Of a DNA stretch of 26,689 nt, positions 9,166 to 18,600 are shown in pieces. Position 1 is the first letter of the stretch, and the number at the start of each line of letters is the position of its first letter. Source of the DNA: JAITWT01 sp964439605 (GTDB taxonomy: Bacteria; Pseudomonadota; Gammaproteobacteria; Burkholderiales; Burkholderiaceae_C); the NCBI GenBank assembly GCA_964439605.1, contig CAYTPC010000020.1:1-26689 (forward strand), in the 5' to 3' direction. The translations under genes and the position numbers were made by a program. The notes beneath the pieces are model-generated. The model searched no databases. It had not been told where the DNA came from and saw nothing but the letters and a program-made list of their open reading frames with translations.

Positions 9166-10607
9166 GCGTCCACGGTCAGCGGCCGATGAGGGGTGCGCAC
9201 GTTGGGCATGGCCTGCGGCGCCAGAGAGCCGCCGGCCATCCCGGCAAAAGCCGCCAGCACACCGGCCAGTTGCGCCGGGAAGGCGTCACCCCAGGAAGTG
9301 GCCAAAAACAATATCCAGACGCTGATGCCCAGTACCACCGAGGCGACGGCGCCCTGGGTGGTGGCACGTTCCCAATACAGCCCGCACACCAGCGGCACGA
9401 AGGCTCCGACCAGCGGCACTTGATAGGCTCCCGAGACCAGTTCGTAGATCGGCTTACCCTGCATGCTGATCGCATAGACCAGCACCGCGGCGCTGAAGAC
9501 CAGCACCGTGATGCGCATCGTGCGCAGATTGGTGCGGTCCGATGAAGACGGCCGGAACTGGCGCCAGATGTTCTCGGTGAAAGTCACGCTCGGCGCCAGC
9601 AGCGTTGCCGAGGCGGTCGATTTAATGGCTGACAGCAGCGCGCCGAAGAACAGCACCTGCATGAAAAAAGGCATCTTCTGGAGCACCAGCGTGGGCAGTA
9701 CGCGCTGCGGATCTTCCTTCAGCAGTGCCGCGGTCTGCTCGGGCATGATCAGCAGCGCGCTGGCGACCAGAAACATGGGCACGAAAGCGAACAGGATGTA
9801 GGCGACGCCGCCGATTACCGGGCCGCGCGTGGCCGCGCGGATGCTGTTGGCCGACATCACGCGCTGGAATACGTCTTGCTGCGGGATCGAGCCCAGCATC
9901 ATCGTGATCCCGGCGGCGAAGAAAAAAATGATGTCCCTGAAGGTCGGTTCGGGCCAGAAGCGGAACAGGTCTTTGCTCGCGGCCAGGGCGATCACTTTGT
10001 CGGCGCCGCCGGCCATTCCGCCCGCGAATATCGCGAGGACCGCCAGGCCGAACACCAGGATGATCATCTGGATGAAATCGGTCACCGCCACCGACCACAT
10101 GCCGCCAAACAGCGTGTAGGCCAGAATCGAGAACACGCCGATGGTCATGCCCGCCGGCACGCTGATATAGCCGTCCGACAGCACGTTGAAGACCAATCCG
10201 AGCGCCGTGACCTGCGCTGAAACCCAGCCCAAGTAGCTCAACATGATGACCAGCGAACAACCCACTTCCACCGCGCGGCCGTAGCGCTCACGGTAATAGT
10301 CGCTGATGGTCAGCAGCGTCATGCGGTAGAGCTTGCCGGCGAAGAACAGACCCACCAGGATCAGGCAGGTGCCCGCCCCGAACGGATCTTCGATCACGTA
10401 ACCGAGTCCGCCCTCGATGAACTTGGCCGGGATGCCCAGCACGGTTTCCGACCCGAACCAGGTCGCGAAGGTGGTGGTCACGATCATGTACAGCGGCAAA
10501 TGGCGGCCGGCAATCGCGAAGTCTGCGGTGTTGCGCACCAGACGCGCCGCATACAGGCCGATCACGATCGTGATCAGCAGATAAACGATCACCAGGGTCA
10601 GCAGCAC
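9159..10607 (-). CDS. Sodium:solute symporter family transporter
   Basis: This is a member of the SSS family (TC 2.A.21), inner-membrane proteins that couple sodium entry to uptake of solutes such as proline, pantothenate, organic acids or sugars. The 482-residue protein is hydrophobic throughout, with about 12-13 predicted membrane segments. It carries family features: TADFAIAGRHLPLYMIVTTTFATWFG near the N-terminus, ILAYTLFGGMWSVAVTDFIQM, and GSIPQQDVFQRVMSA in the middle. The substrate cannot be read from sequence. The GTG at 10607 follows AAGGAG at 8 bases spacing. It lies 55 bases downstream of ubiB and may be cotranscribed, though it has no obvious role in quinone synthesis. Its 3' end overlaps dnaB by 7 bases. 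Confidence 0.9.
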
Positions 10608-10662
10608 GGTTTTATCTCCTTGGTGTATTCCAGGATTGTTAGGGTTATGGGGGGAGTATTTT

Positions 10663-12228
10663 TTAGAACAGGCGCACGCGTACGAGCACTTGCATCACGA
10701 TCAGGCCCAGCAGGAAACCGACGCCGCCGAAAATGATCGCCTGCAGCAGCTTGTTGGTTTGTTTCTGCGCCGTGATCAATTCCAGCAACTCGCGGCGGTG
10801 ATCCGTGGGCCGGCGTTCCAGATAATCGTGCAGCAGGCGCGGTATCTGCGGCAGCAGCTTGGCCAGGTGCGGCGCTTCGGCGCCCAGTTGCTCGAAGAAT
10901 TTGCGCGGGCCGATCTGGTCGCGCGTGAGCTTTTCGAGGAAAGGCTTGGCGGTGGCCCACAGGTCCAGTTCGGGGTCGAGCTGACGGCCCAGCCCCTCGA
11001 TGTTGAGCAGGGTTTTTTGCAACAACACCAGTTGCGGCTGGATCTCAACGTTGAAGCGCCGCGAGGTCTGAAACAGCCCCATGAGCACCAGCCCAAGCGA
11101 AATTTCGCGCAGCGGGCGGTTGAAAAAGGGCTCGCACACCGTGCGCACGGCCCCTTCGAGTTCGTCCACGCGCGTGCCCTCGGGCACCCAGCCGCTTTCG
11201 ATGTGCAGTTGCGCCACGCGCTTGTAGTCGCGCCGGAAGAAGGCCGCGAAGTTCTGCGCGAGATATTCCTTGTCGGTTTCGGCGAGGGTGCCGATGATGC
11301 CGAAATCCAGCGCGATGTAGCGCCCGAAGGTGGCCGGATCAACGCTGATCTGGATGTTGCCCGGATGCATGTCGGCGTGAAAAAAGCCGTCGCGGAACAC
11401 CTGGGTGAAAAACAGCGTGACGCCATCGCGCGCGAGCTTGGGCAGATCGACCCCGGCCGCGCGCAGCCGGTCGATCTGCGCGATCGGCATGCCCTTCATG
11501 CGCTCCATCACGATCACGTCGGGATGGCACAGATCCCAGATCATTTCAGGGATCAGCACCAGATCGAGCGAAGCCATGTTGCGCCGCAACTGCGCCGCGT
11601 TGGCCGCTTCACGCACGAAGTTGAGTTCGTCGTGCAAATACTTGTCGAATTCGGCCACCACCTCGCGCGGCCTGAGCCGCTTGCCGTCGGCCGAAAGATA
11701 TTCGACCCAGCGCGCCATCATCGCCATCAGGGCGAGATCTTTCTCGATCACCGGACGCATGCCCGGGCGCAGCACCTTGACGGCTACCTCGCGCAACGCG
11801 CCATGGGCGCCGCGCAGGGTGGCGAAGTGAACCTGTGCGATCGAGGCGCTGGCGACGGGCGTTTGCTCGAAATGCTCGAAGATCTGACTGATGGGGCGCT
11901 TGAATGCCCGTTCGATCGTCGCCATCGCGACCGCTGAATCGAAAGGCGGCACGCGGTCCTGCAAATAAGCCAGTTCGTCGGCGATGTCGGCTGGCAGCAG
12001 GTCGCGCCGGGTGGAGAGTACCTGGCCGAATTTCACGAAAATCGGCCCGAGACGCTCGAGCGCCTCGCGCAAACGCTGCCCACGCGGCGCATCGAGCTTG
12101 CGCCCGACGGAGACGATGCGCGCAATCACGCGCAGCCAAGGTTTCTGGAAACTGGTCAAGACCAGCTCGTCCAAACCGTAGCGCAGAGCAATCCAGGTAA
12201 TGACCACGCTGCGGTAGAGGCGCCTCAC
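10663..12228 (-). CDS. ubiB: Ubiquinone biosynthesis regulatory kinase-like protein UbiB
   Basis: UbiB is an atypical (ADCK/ABC1) kinase-like ATPase needed for ubiquinone synthesis, thought to help extract lipid intermediates from the membrane. The 521-residue protein shows the KxGQ motif (KFGQ, residues 66-69) followed by VLSTRRDLLP, the Ala-rich loop SASIAQVHFATL, the lysine strand VAVKVLRPGM, HADMHPGNIQ and the DFG-like ALDFGIIGTL. A C-terminal hydrophobic segment (IIFGGVGFLLGLIVMQVLV) is the expected membrane anchor. I chose the GTG at 12228: AGGAG sits 7 bases upstream and RRLYR matches the family N-terminus. The frame extends further to 12375 but that part overlaps ubiJ and is unconserved. 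It is the last ubi gene of the cluster. Confidence 0.95.
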   Translation of the reverse strand: MRRLYRSVVITWIALRYGLDELVLTSFQKPWLRVIARIVSVGRKLDAPRGQRLREALERLGPIFVKFGQVLSTRRDLLPADIADELAYLQDRVPPFDSAVAMATIERAFKRPISQIFEHFEQTPVASASIAQVHFATLRGAHGALREVAVKVLRPGMRPVIEKDLALMAMMARWVEYLSADGKRLRPREVVAEFDKYLHDELNFVREAANAAQLRRNMASLDLVLIPEMIWDLCHPDVIVMERMKGMPIAQIDRLRAAGVDLPKLARDGVTLFFTQVFRDGFFHADMHPGNIQISVDPATFGRYIALDFGIIGTLAETDKEYLAQNFAAFFRRDYKRVAQLHIESGWVPEGTRVDELEGAVRTVCEPFFNRPLREISLGLVLMGLFQTSRRFNVEIQPQLVLLQKTLLNIEGLGRQLDPELDLWATAKPFLEKLTRDQIGPRKFFEQLGAEAPHLAKLLPQIPRLLHDYLERRPTDHRRELLELITAQKQTNKLLQAIIFGGVGFLLGLIVMQVLVRVRLF

Positions 12229-12259
12229 TGTGGTACTCCTGTGCCGGTGGCGGTGAGTG

Positions 12260-12793
12260 TCACTTCGCGGGGTTTCCGATGAATTGCCGCAGCATTTCGG
12301 CGGCCTTGCGCGCCGTGCTGCCGATGGCGTGGGCCGGTACGTCCCCGACGAGCCGGGCGAGATCGTCCTCGGCATCCCAGCGCAGGTGGTCGACCAGCCA
12401 GTTCACCTCGGCGGCCAACTGCACGTCGCCGGTGATCTGTATGTCGGACTTTTCGCCGCGCAGCCGGTCGCGCGCGAGTTTCAGCGGCGAAGTCTGCTCG
12501 ATCGTCAGGGTCAATTCCGGCACCGTACTTTCGCCGGCCAATTCGAACAGTCCGGCTGAAGTGGGCGCCAGACATATCCGCAAGTCGCGCCATCGCACTT
12601 CGATGGCCCGGCCTCGATGGCGCGCCAGACGCTGTTGCGCCTCGGGTTCTTGTTGCAGTACGTGATTGAGAAACAACACCGAACGGTATTGGATCTCATG
12701 TATCGCCCACGCTGGCGGCCGCAAGCGATCGCCAGCTTGATCAATCAGGTTTTGGAGGAGCACGAAGGGAGACGGCGGTGGGATAGTGGCCAT
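12260..12793 (-). CDS. ubiJ: Ubiquinone biosynthesis accessory factor UbiJ (SCP2 domain)
   Basis: UbiJ has a lipid-binding SCP2 (sterol carrier) domain and, with UbiK, assists the late steps of ubiquinone synthesis in the Ubi complex. The 177-residue product fits: an N-terminal helix region with LQNLIDQ, a SCP2-like beta core (VRWRDLRICLAPTSAGLFEL, LTLTIEQTSPLKLARDRL, SDIQITGDVQLAAEVNWLVDHLRWDAEDDLA), and a helical C-terminus. It lies 31 bases upstream of ubiB, which is the same ubiJ-ubiB order as in E. coli. The start at 12793 has only a weak ribosome-binding site. Sequence conservation in this family is low, so the call rests on both the SCP2-like core and gene order. Confidence 0.88.
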   Translation of the reverse strand: MATIPPPSPFVLLQNLIDQAGDRLRPPAWAIHEIQYRSVLFLNHVLQQEPEAQQRLARHRGRAIEVRWRDLRICLAPTSAGLFELAGESTVPELTLTIEQTSPLKLARDRLRGEKSDIQITGDVQLAAEVNWLVDHLRWDAEDDLARLVGDVPAHAIGSTARKAAEMLRQFIGNPAK

Positions 12794-12846
12794 AGGGCCC
12801 GATTATCCAGTGTGGCGAGCCGCCTTTTGGCGAGCACCCGCACGGA

Positions 12847-12884
12847 TTTGCGCACCGCGCATCAAAAACGCCGCGGTGCGCAAA
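12847..12884. other. Perfect 13-bp-arm hairpin between Tim44-like gene and ubiJ
   Basis: TTTGCGCACCGCG at 12847-12859 is the exact reverse complement of CGCGGTGCGCAAA at 12872-12884, with a 12-base loop. It sits in the 106-base gap between the end of the Tim44-like gene and the start of ubiJ. No U-tract follows the stem in either direction, so it is not a standard intrinsic terminator. It could attenuate, protect or process the ubi cluster mRNA, or be a small dispersed repeat. Confidence 0.85.
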
Positions 12885-12899
12885 ACGCTGATGGTGGGT

Positions 12900-13910
12900 T
12901 TATTGCAACGCCTGCACGCCCCCGACCAGCCAGCCGCCGCCGCCGTTGATGGGCTTGGTCATGTTCCAGACTTCGCGGAAAGGCTGCGGGCCGGCCGAAT
13001 CATCCTCGCGAATGATTCCCGAGAATTCGACGCTGGCCATGTACGTGTCGGCCAGCTTCTCGATCCCGAGCAGCTTGGCGTTGAGCATCACCACGTCGGT
13101 CTTGTTCGGCTGGCTGCCGGCATGGGTTTCGCGCTCGGCGAGCTGCGTGCGGATTTCTTCGACCATCTCGTCGGTCATCATCGAACGCAGGGCGGTAATG
13201 TCGCCGTTGTCCCAGGCGTTTTGCAGCGTGATGAAATTGCGCTTGGCCGCGCCGAGAAATCCATCGACGTCGAAATCCGCGGGAATGTCCCAGGACGGCG
13301 GCGGGTCCGACAGGGCCGAACCGATCATGCTGCGGTATCCCGCCGCGTTCGATGCGGCATCACTTGCGGCCGTTGGGCTGAAGTCAGTGATGTTCGGCTG
13401 TTCCCACGGGCGCGCCGATGCGTCATTGCCGACATTTTTCGGGCTGTATTCGTGCGGCGCCGTCGCGGCGGCCGGTCCACCGGCGCCACCGAACGCCAGA
13501 TTGCCAGGCCGCCGGCCAGCGTTTGCGCGCGCCGCGAAAAAACGCCATGCCGCCAGGGCCACGAAGGCCAGCAGCAGCACCAGCAGCACATTGCCGAACG
13601 CCTCGCCCAACCCGAGGGTGTGTGCAAGCCAGGCCAGCCCCAGACCGGCCGCCAGGCCGCCGATCAAGCCGCCCCATGGCCGTTTTCCGGCCGGGGCGTT
13701 GGGCGCGGCCGCCGGCTTGGCGGCGCCATTGGCGTTTTGCTGCGCCGCGTTATTCGGTGAGGCTGGCGAGGCCGGCGGGGGCGCCCGCCGTTGCATCACG
13801 TTACTCGATTGACGGCCAAAGGACTTGCCGCCGCCCAGGCGGGCCGCATCGGCCTGAAAGCTTACAAACGTCAGGGCGCAAGCCAGAAAAATAGACAGAT
13901 ATTTTTTCAT
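12900..13910 (-). CDS. Tim44-like domain protein, exported and membrane-anchored
   Basis: The 336-residue product has an N-terminal signal peptide (MKKYLSIFLACALTFVSF, likely cleaved after QADA), a low-complexity Pro/Ala/Asn-rich stretch, and a strongly hydrophobic region at about residues 75-125 (GGLIGGLAAGLGLAWLAH and NVLLVLLLAFVALAAWRFF). The C-terminal Tim44-like domain starts near residue 200 (FDVDGFLGAAKRNFITLQNAWDNGD) and ends with EVWNMTKPINGGGGWLVGGVQ. Its bacterial function is not established; the fold in mitochondria serves membrane docking of import motors. It sits between ubiE and ubiJ, an arrangement I recall from other betaproteobacteria, which hints at a link to ubiquinone synthesis or membrane assembly. 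I chose the ATG at 13910 because the signal peptide begins there; the frame is open further upstream into ubiE. Confidence 0.88.
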   Translation of the reverse strand: MKKYLSIFLACALTFVSFQADAARLGGGKSFGRQSSNVMQRRAPPPASPASPNNAAQQNANGAAKPAAAPNAPAGKRPWGGLIGGLAAGLGLAWLAHTLGLGEAFGNVLLVLLLAFVALAAWRFFAARANAGRRPGNLAFGGAGGPAAATAPHEYSPKNVGNDASARPWEQPNITDFSPTAASDAASNAAGYRSMIGSALSDPPPSWDIPADFDVDGFLGAAKRNFITLQNAWDNGDITALRSMMTDEMVEEIRTQLAERETHAGSQPNKTDVVMLNAKLLGIEKLADTYMASVEFSGIIREDDSAGPQPFREVWNMTKPINGGGGWLVGGVQALQ

Positions 13911-13942
13911 CGAACTTCGTTGTGCAGGGCTCGTTTCATTAA

Positions 13943-14674
13943 TTAACACTTGATTCCAACATGCAGCGCCACGACGCCGGCGCTCATGTTGTGATAGTCC
14001 ACGTGGCCAAAGCCGCATTCTTTCATGAGGGTCTTGAGTTCCTCCTGCGCGGGATGCATGCGAATCGACTCGGCCAGATAGCGATAACTTGCTTCGTCGC
14101 CAGCCACGAGCTTGCCCAGGCGCGGCAGCACGTGGAAAGAATACCAGTCGTAGGCTTTGGTCAGCGGCTTGGCGACGCGCGAGAATTCGAGCACCAGCAG
14201 CTTGCCGCCAGTTTTGAGGACACGGCACATTTCTTTGAGCGCGACGTCCTTGTGCGTCATATTGCGCAAGCCGAAAGCGACGCTGACCACGTCGAAATGC
14301 TCGTCCGGAAAAGGCAACTGCTCGGCGTCGCAGGCCGCGACGGGAACGATGGCGCCGGCATCGAGCAGGCGATTGCGCCCGACGCGCAGCATCGCCTCGT
14401 TGATGTCGGTCAGCACGACCTGTCCGCTTTCCCCGGCGCGTTTGGCAAAAGCCCGCGCGAGATCACCCGTGCCGCCTGCGATGTCGAGCACGCGCGCTCC
14501 TTCGCGAACGTTGGCCACCATCACCGTATAGGCTTTCCAGAAGCGATGCAGACCGCCCGACATCAAGTCGTTCATCAGGTCGTAGCGAGTGGCCACCGAG
14601 TCGAACACCCCGCGCACACGCTGCGCCTTGTCTTTTTCGTCGATGTTCTCGTAACCGAAATGGGTATTGCTCAT
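13943..14674 (-). CDS. ubiE: Ubiquinone/menaquinone C-methyltransferase UbiE
   Basis: UbiE is the SAM-dependent C-methyltransferase of ubiquinone (and, where present, menaquinone) synthesis. The 243-residue protein has the family N-terminus (FGYENIDEKDKAQRVRGVF), VATRYDLMNDLMSGGLHRFWK, SAM-binding motif I at residues 61-73 (RVLDIAGGTGDLA), FDVVSVAFGLRNMTHKD and LEFSRVAKPL. Length is close to the E. coli enzyme (251). The start at 14674 gives the expected N-terminus. It lies 32 bases upstream of the Tim44-like gene and 77 bases downstream of the DUF971 gene, all on the minus strand. Confidence 0.97.
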   Translation of the reverse strand: MSNTHFGYENIDEKDKAQRVRGVFDSVATRYDLMNDLMSGGLHRFWKAYTVMVANVREGARVLDIAGGTGDLARAFAKRAGESGQVVLTDINEAMLRVGRNRLLDAGAIVPVAACDAEQLPFPDEHFDVVSVAFGLRNMTHKDVALKEMCRVLKTGGKLLVLEFSRVAKPLTKAYDWYSFHVLPRLGKLVAGDEASYRYLAESIRMHPAQEELKTLMKECGFGHVDYHNMSAGVVALHVGIKC

Positions 14675-14751
14675 GGTTCTATGTTAGGTTGAAAACGCGT
14701 GTATTCAGGTGACAACCCCGTCGTTACACCGGGCATTTGTTGTATTTCTTT

Positions 14752-15162
14752 TCAATGTTCGCAGGCGCGACCGCCCTTGGCGGGCATCGGCGCGTCGCGA
14801 TCGACGCCGGCGGCCGCAAGACGCGCCTGGTAGTCGGCCCATAGCTCTTCCTGGCGCGCACCCAGCGCGTAAAGCCAATCCCAGGAGAAGATGCCGGTGT
14901 CGTGCCCGTCACTGAAAACCGGCCGCACCGCATAGTTGCCGACCGGCTCCAGTTCGAGCAACTCGACGTCGCGCTTGCCGGTTTGCAGAACCTCCTGGCC
15001 AGGGCCATGACCCTGCACTTCGGCCGAAGGCGAATAGACGCGCATCAGCTCGAAAGGGATACGGAAATGCGCGCCGTCGGAAAACACAACTTCAAGCACA
15101 CGCGAGGTACCGTGTACCGTGATCGATTCCGGCGTCGGCGTGCCGGCTTGCAGTCCTGCCAC
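14752..15162 (-). CDS. DUF971 family protein
   Basis: This 136-residue protein belongs to DUF971, the small domain also found at the N-terminus of gamma-butyrobetaine hydroxylases. Family features are EVVFSDGAHFRIPFELMRVYSPSAEVQGHG in the N-terminal half and VRPVFSDGHDTGIFSWDWLYALG in the C-terminal half. The standalone form is of unknown function, and some relatives are linked to iron-sulfur cluster work. It is followed by ubiE, an order I recall as common in betaproteobacteria, so a role beside ubiquinone synthesis is possible but unproven. Translation starts at GTG 15162, with GGAG about 9 bases upstream; no in-frame ATG precedes the conserved region. Confidence 0.88.
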   Translation of the reverse strand: MAGLQAGTPTPESITVHGTSRVLEVVFSDGAHFRIPFELMRVYSPSAEVQGHGPGQEVLQTGKRDVELLELEPVGNYAVRPVFSDGHDTGIFSWDWLYALGARQEELWADYQARLAAAGVDRDAPMPAKGGRACEH

Positions 15163-15249
15163 TGGGGAAAACTCCGTACAACGAGATCAAGAAAATCCAT
15201 GCAGTATGCCGCGCTTGCGTAAAGACCACCCGCCCGGCGTGCTTCAAGT

Positions 15250-15687
15250 TCAGGCCAATGCGCCCAGCCGCGCCGCCATTCGCTCCACGATGGCCCGCTC
15301 TATGGCCGGCAGGCGCGCGGCAATCGGCTCGAGTCGCTCCGCGGCCACGGAGCGCTGGGCCTGCGACCACACCGGGGAAGGAAAGTGGCTGTCCCACGCG
15401 AAGCGCGCAATCACATGCCAGTGCAGGTGCGGCACCAGGTTACCCAATGCCGCGAGGTTGATCTTGTCCGGCGCGAGCTGTTCCCGCAGGCACTGCTCGA
15501 CGATGGTTACGGCCTCGATGCACAGCGCGCGGTCCGCGTGCGAGAGATCGGAAAACTCCGCTACGTGCGTGCGCCAGACCACGCGGTAGAAGGCCGGGAA
15601 GCCCGCTTCCCCGGCATGGATCACGCGAAACTTCGCTCCTTCGAAGACCAGGCGGCCACCGTGGGTTTCGCACAGCGGGCAACTCAT
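15250..15687 (-). CDS. HIT family nucleotide hydrolase/transferase-like protein
   Basis: HIT proteins hydrolyse or transfer nucleotidyl groups (for example AMP-NH2 or dinucleoside polyphosphates) by a histidine triad. The 145-residue product has the triad H87-L-H89-W-H91-V-I exactly as expected, preceded by NLAALGNLVPHLHW, and an N-terminal CPLC pair (C3, C6), a probable zinc site as in several HIT proteins. The physiological substrate is unknown. Its ATG overlaps the TGA of the upstream oxidoreductase gene in an ATGA (15684-15687), which suggests translational coupling and a shared transcript. No metabolic link to that enzyme is established. Confidence 0.92.
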   Translation of the reverse strand: MSCPLCETHGGRLVFEGAKFRVIHAGEAGFPAFYRVVWRTHVAEFSDLSHADRALCIEAVTIVEQCLREQLAPDKINLAALGNLVPHLHWHVIARFAWDSHFPSPVWSQAQRSVAAERLEPIAARLPAIERAIVERMAARLGALA

Positions 15688-18600
15688 ACCAGCACCCGCT
15701 CGATGCCGCCGGCGTTGGCCTTTTGCACGTAGTCGCGCATCCAGTGTTCACCCAGAATGTGGCGTGCCATTTCGATCACGACGTAATCGGCTTGCAGCAG
15801 GCCGGTTTGCAAATCTTCCTGGTAGCGCCACAACCCTTGCAGGCAGCTTGGACAGGTGGTGAGGATTTTGATGTCGTCCTTCATGCCCACCGCGCCGCTT
15901 TCGCGCAGTGCGGCTTCGCCCGCGCGGATTTCGGCTTCTTTGCGAAAGCGCACCTGGGTCGCGACGTCGGGCCGCGCGACGCCCAGCGTGCCCGATTCGC
16001 CGCAGCAACGCTCGCTCTGGACGACGTGCCGGCCCATCAGCGCCTTGACGACCTGGGTCGAACCGGGCAGCTTGATGGGATTGTGGCAAGGCTCGTGATA
16101 CAGGTAGGCGCCCTGCGCCTGCGGGGGCAAGGTGATGTTTTTTTCCAGCAGATATTCGTGTATGTCGATGATGCGGCTGCCTGGAAAGATATCTTCGAAC
16201 CGGTACTGCGCGATCTGGTCGCGGCAGGTGCCGCAACTGACGACCACCGTCTTGATGTCGAGGTAGTTGAGTGTGTTGGCAATGCGGTGAAACAGCACCC
16301 GGTTGCCGGTGATCATTTTCTCGGCCACGTCGAACTGCCCATTGCCGCGCTGGGGATAGCCGCAGCACATGTATCCGGGCGGCAGCACGGTTTGTACTCC
16401 CGCGTGCCAGAGCATGGCCTGGGTTGCCAGGCTCACTTGCGAATACAGGCGCTCGGAGCCGCAGCCGGGAAAGTAGAACACCGCCTCGCTGTCGGGGCGC
16501 GTGCCCTGCGGATCGCGGATGACCGGCACGTACTCGCGGTTTTCAATGTCCAGCAGCGCGCGCGCGGTCTTGGTCGGCAGGCCCGATGGCATTTTCTTGT
16601 TGACGAAATGGATCACCTGCTCGGTTACCGGCGCGCGGCCCACGGTGGCGGGCGGGCGCTCGGCCTGGCGGCGGCCCGCCGCGCGCAGGGCGCCGGCGGC
16701 CATGCGCTGGGCTTTGAAGCCGATGCCGGTCATGGCCGTGCGCGCGATGCCGATCACGCTCGGATCGGTGGCGTTCAAAAAGAACATTGCCGCCGCCTTG
16801 CCGGGGCTGAATCGCTGCTGGCCCATTTTGCGCAGCAGATTGCGCATGTTCATCGACACGTCGCCGAAATCGATTTTCACGGGGCACGGCGACAAGCACC
16901 TGTGACAGACGGCGCAGTGGCCGGCCACGTCCTCGAACTCCTCCCAGTGCTTGATGCTGATGCCGCGCCGTGTTTGCTCCTCGTACAGAAAGGCTTCGAC
17001 CAGCAGCGAGGTTGCGAGGATTTTGTTGCGCGGCGAATAGAGCAAATTGGCGCGCGGCACGTGCGTCGTACACACGGGCTTGCACTTGCCGCAGCGCAGG
17101 CAATTCTTCATGCTGTCGGCGATCGCGCCGATATCGCTTTGCTGCATGATGAGCGATTCGTACCCCATCAGGCTGAAGCTCGGGGTGTAGGCATCGGCCA
17201 GGTTCGAATGCAGCGCCCGGCCTCCATCGTCGCTGGCCAGGTGCGTGGCGTCGCGCAGCAGCTTGCCTTTGTTGAAGCGCCCCTCGGGGTCGATGCGCCG
17301 CTTGTATTCGGCGAAAGGCGCCAGCTCTTCGTCGTCCAGGAATTCGAATTTGGTGATGCCGATGCCGTGCTCGCCTGAAATCACGCCGCCCAGGCTGCGC
17401 GCGAGCACCATGATGTGCGCCACCGCCGCGTGCGCGGTCTGCAGCATCTCGTAGTTGTCGCTGTTGACCGGAATGTTGGTGTGTACGTTGCCGTCGCCCG
17501 CGTGCATGTGCAGCGCGACCCATACGCGGCCCTTGAGTACACGCTGATGGATCGCATCGCATTCGGCAAGAACCGGCGCGAAAGCCGCGCCGGTGAAAAT
17601 GTCGTGCAGTTGCGCACGCAGTTGCGTCTTCCAGCTCGCGCGCAGCGAGTGGTCCTGCAACCGCGAAAACAGCGCATCGATGTCGCGCAGCCAGCCAGCC
17701 CACAAGGTGCGCACTTCCCGCACCAGCGCGATCGCTTGCATGACGCGTTCTTCAAGCAGTTCGGGCGATGGCAGATCGCTTGCTTCGCTGCCTGGCTCCA
17801 GCGGCAGGTTGCCCCGCGCCAGGAAGGTTTCGAGCGCATCGCACAGCGCGAGCTTGTTTCGCAGGCTCAATTCGATGTTGATGCGCTCGATGCCATCGGT
17901 GTATTCGGCCATGCGCGGCAGCGGGATCACCACGTCTTCATTGATCTTGAAAGCGTTGGTGTGGCGGCTGATTGCCGCCGTGCGCTTGCGGTCGAGCCAG
18001 AACTTCTTGCGCGCCTCGGGGCTGACGGCGACGAAACCCTCGCCGCTGCGCGAGTTGGCGATGCGTATCACCTCGGAAGTCACGCGCGCCACCGCGTCCT
18101 CGTCGTCGCCGGCAATGTCGCCGAACAGCACCATTTTGGGCAGTCCCCCATGCTGCTTGGACTTGGTCGCGTAGCCCACCGCCTTGAGGTAACGGTCGTC
18201 CAGGTGTTCAAGGCCGGCAAGCACCACGCCCGAGCGTTTCTGCTCGGCGAACATGAAGTCCTTGATCTCGACAATGCTTGGAACCGCGTTTTTCGCGTGG
18301 CCGAAAAATTCGAGGCAGACGGCGCGCGTGTGCGCCGGCATGCGGTGCACCACCCAACGGCAGCTCGTGATGATGCCGTCGCAGCCTTCTTTCTGCACGC
18401 CCGGCAGGCCCGAGAGGAATTTGTCGGTCACGTCCTTGCCAAGCCCTTCCTTGCGGAAGGTGCGTCCCGGAATTTCCAGCCGCTCGCTGCGCAGTTTGGT
18501 CTTTGCGTCGGCGGAGAAATAGGTCAGCTCGAACGTCGCGTTGTCGACATCATGGATCTTGCCCAGGTTGTGACCGATGCGCACGACTTCGAGCCATTCG

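Noticed and set aside
15723..17378. A 551-residue plus-strand frame opposite the large oxidoreductase
   Set aside because: Antisense shadow; the minus strand carries intact Fe-S and CCG motifs in the same interval.
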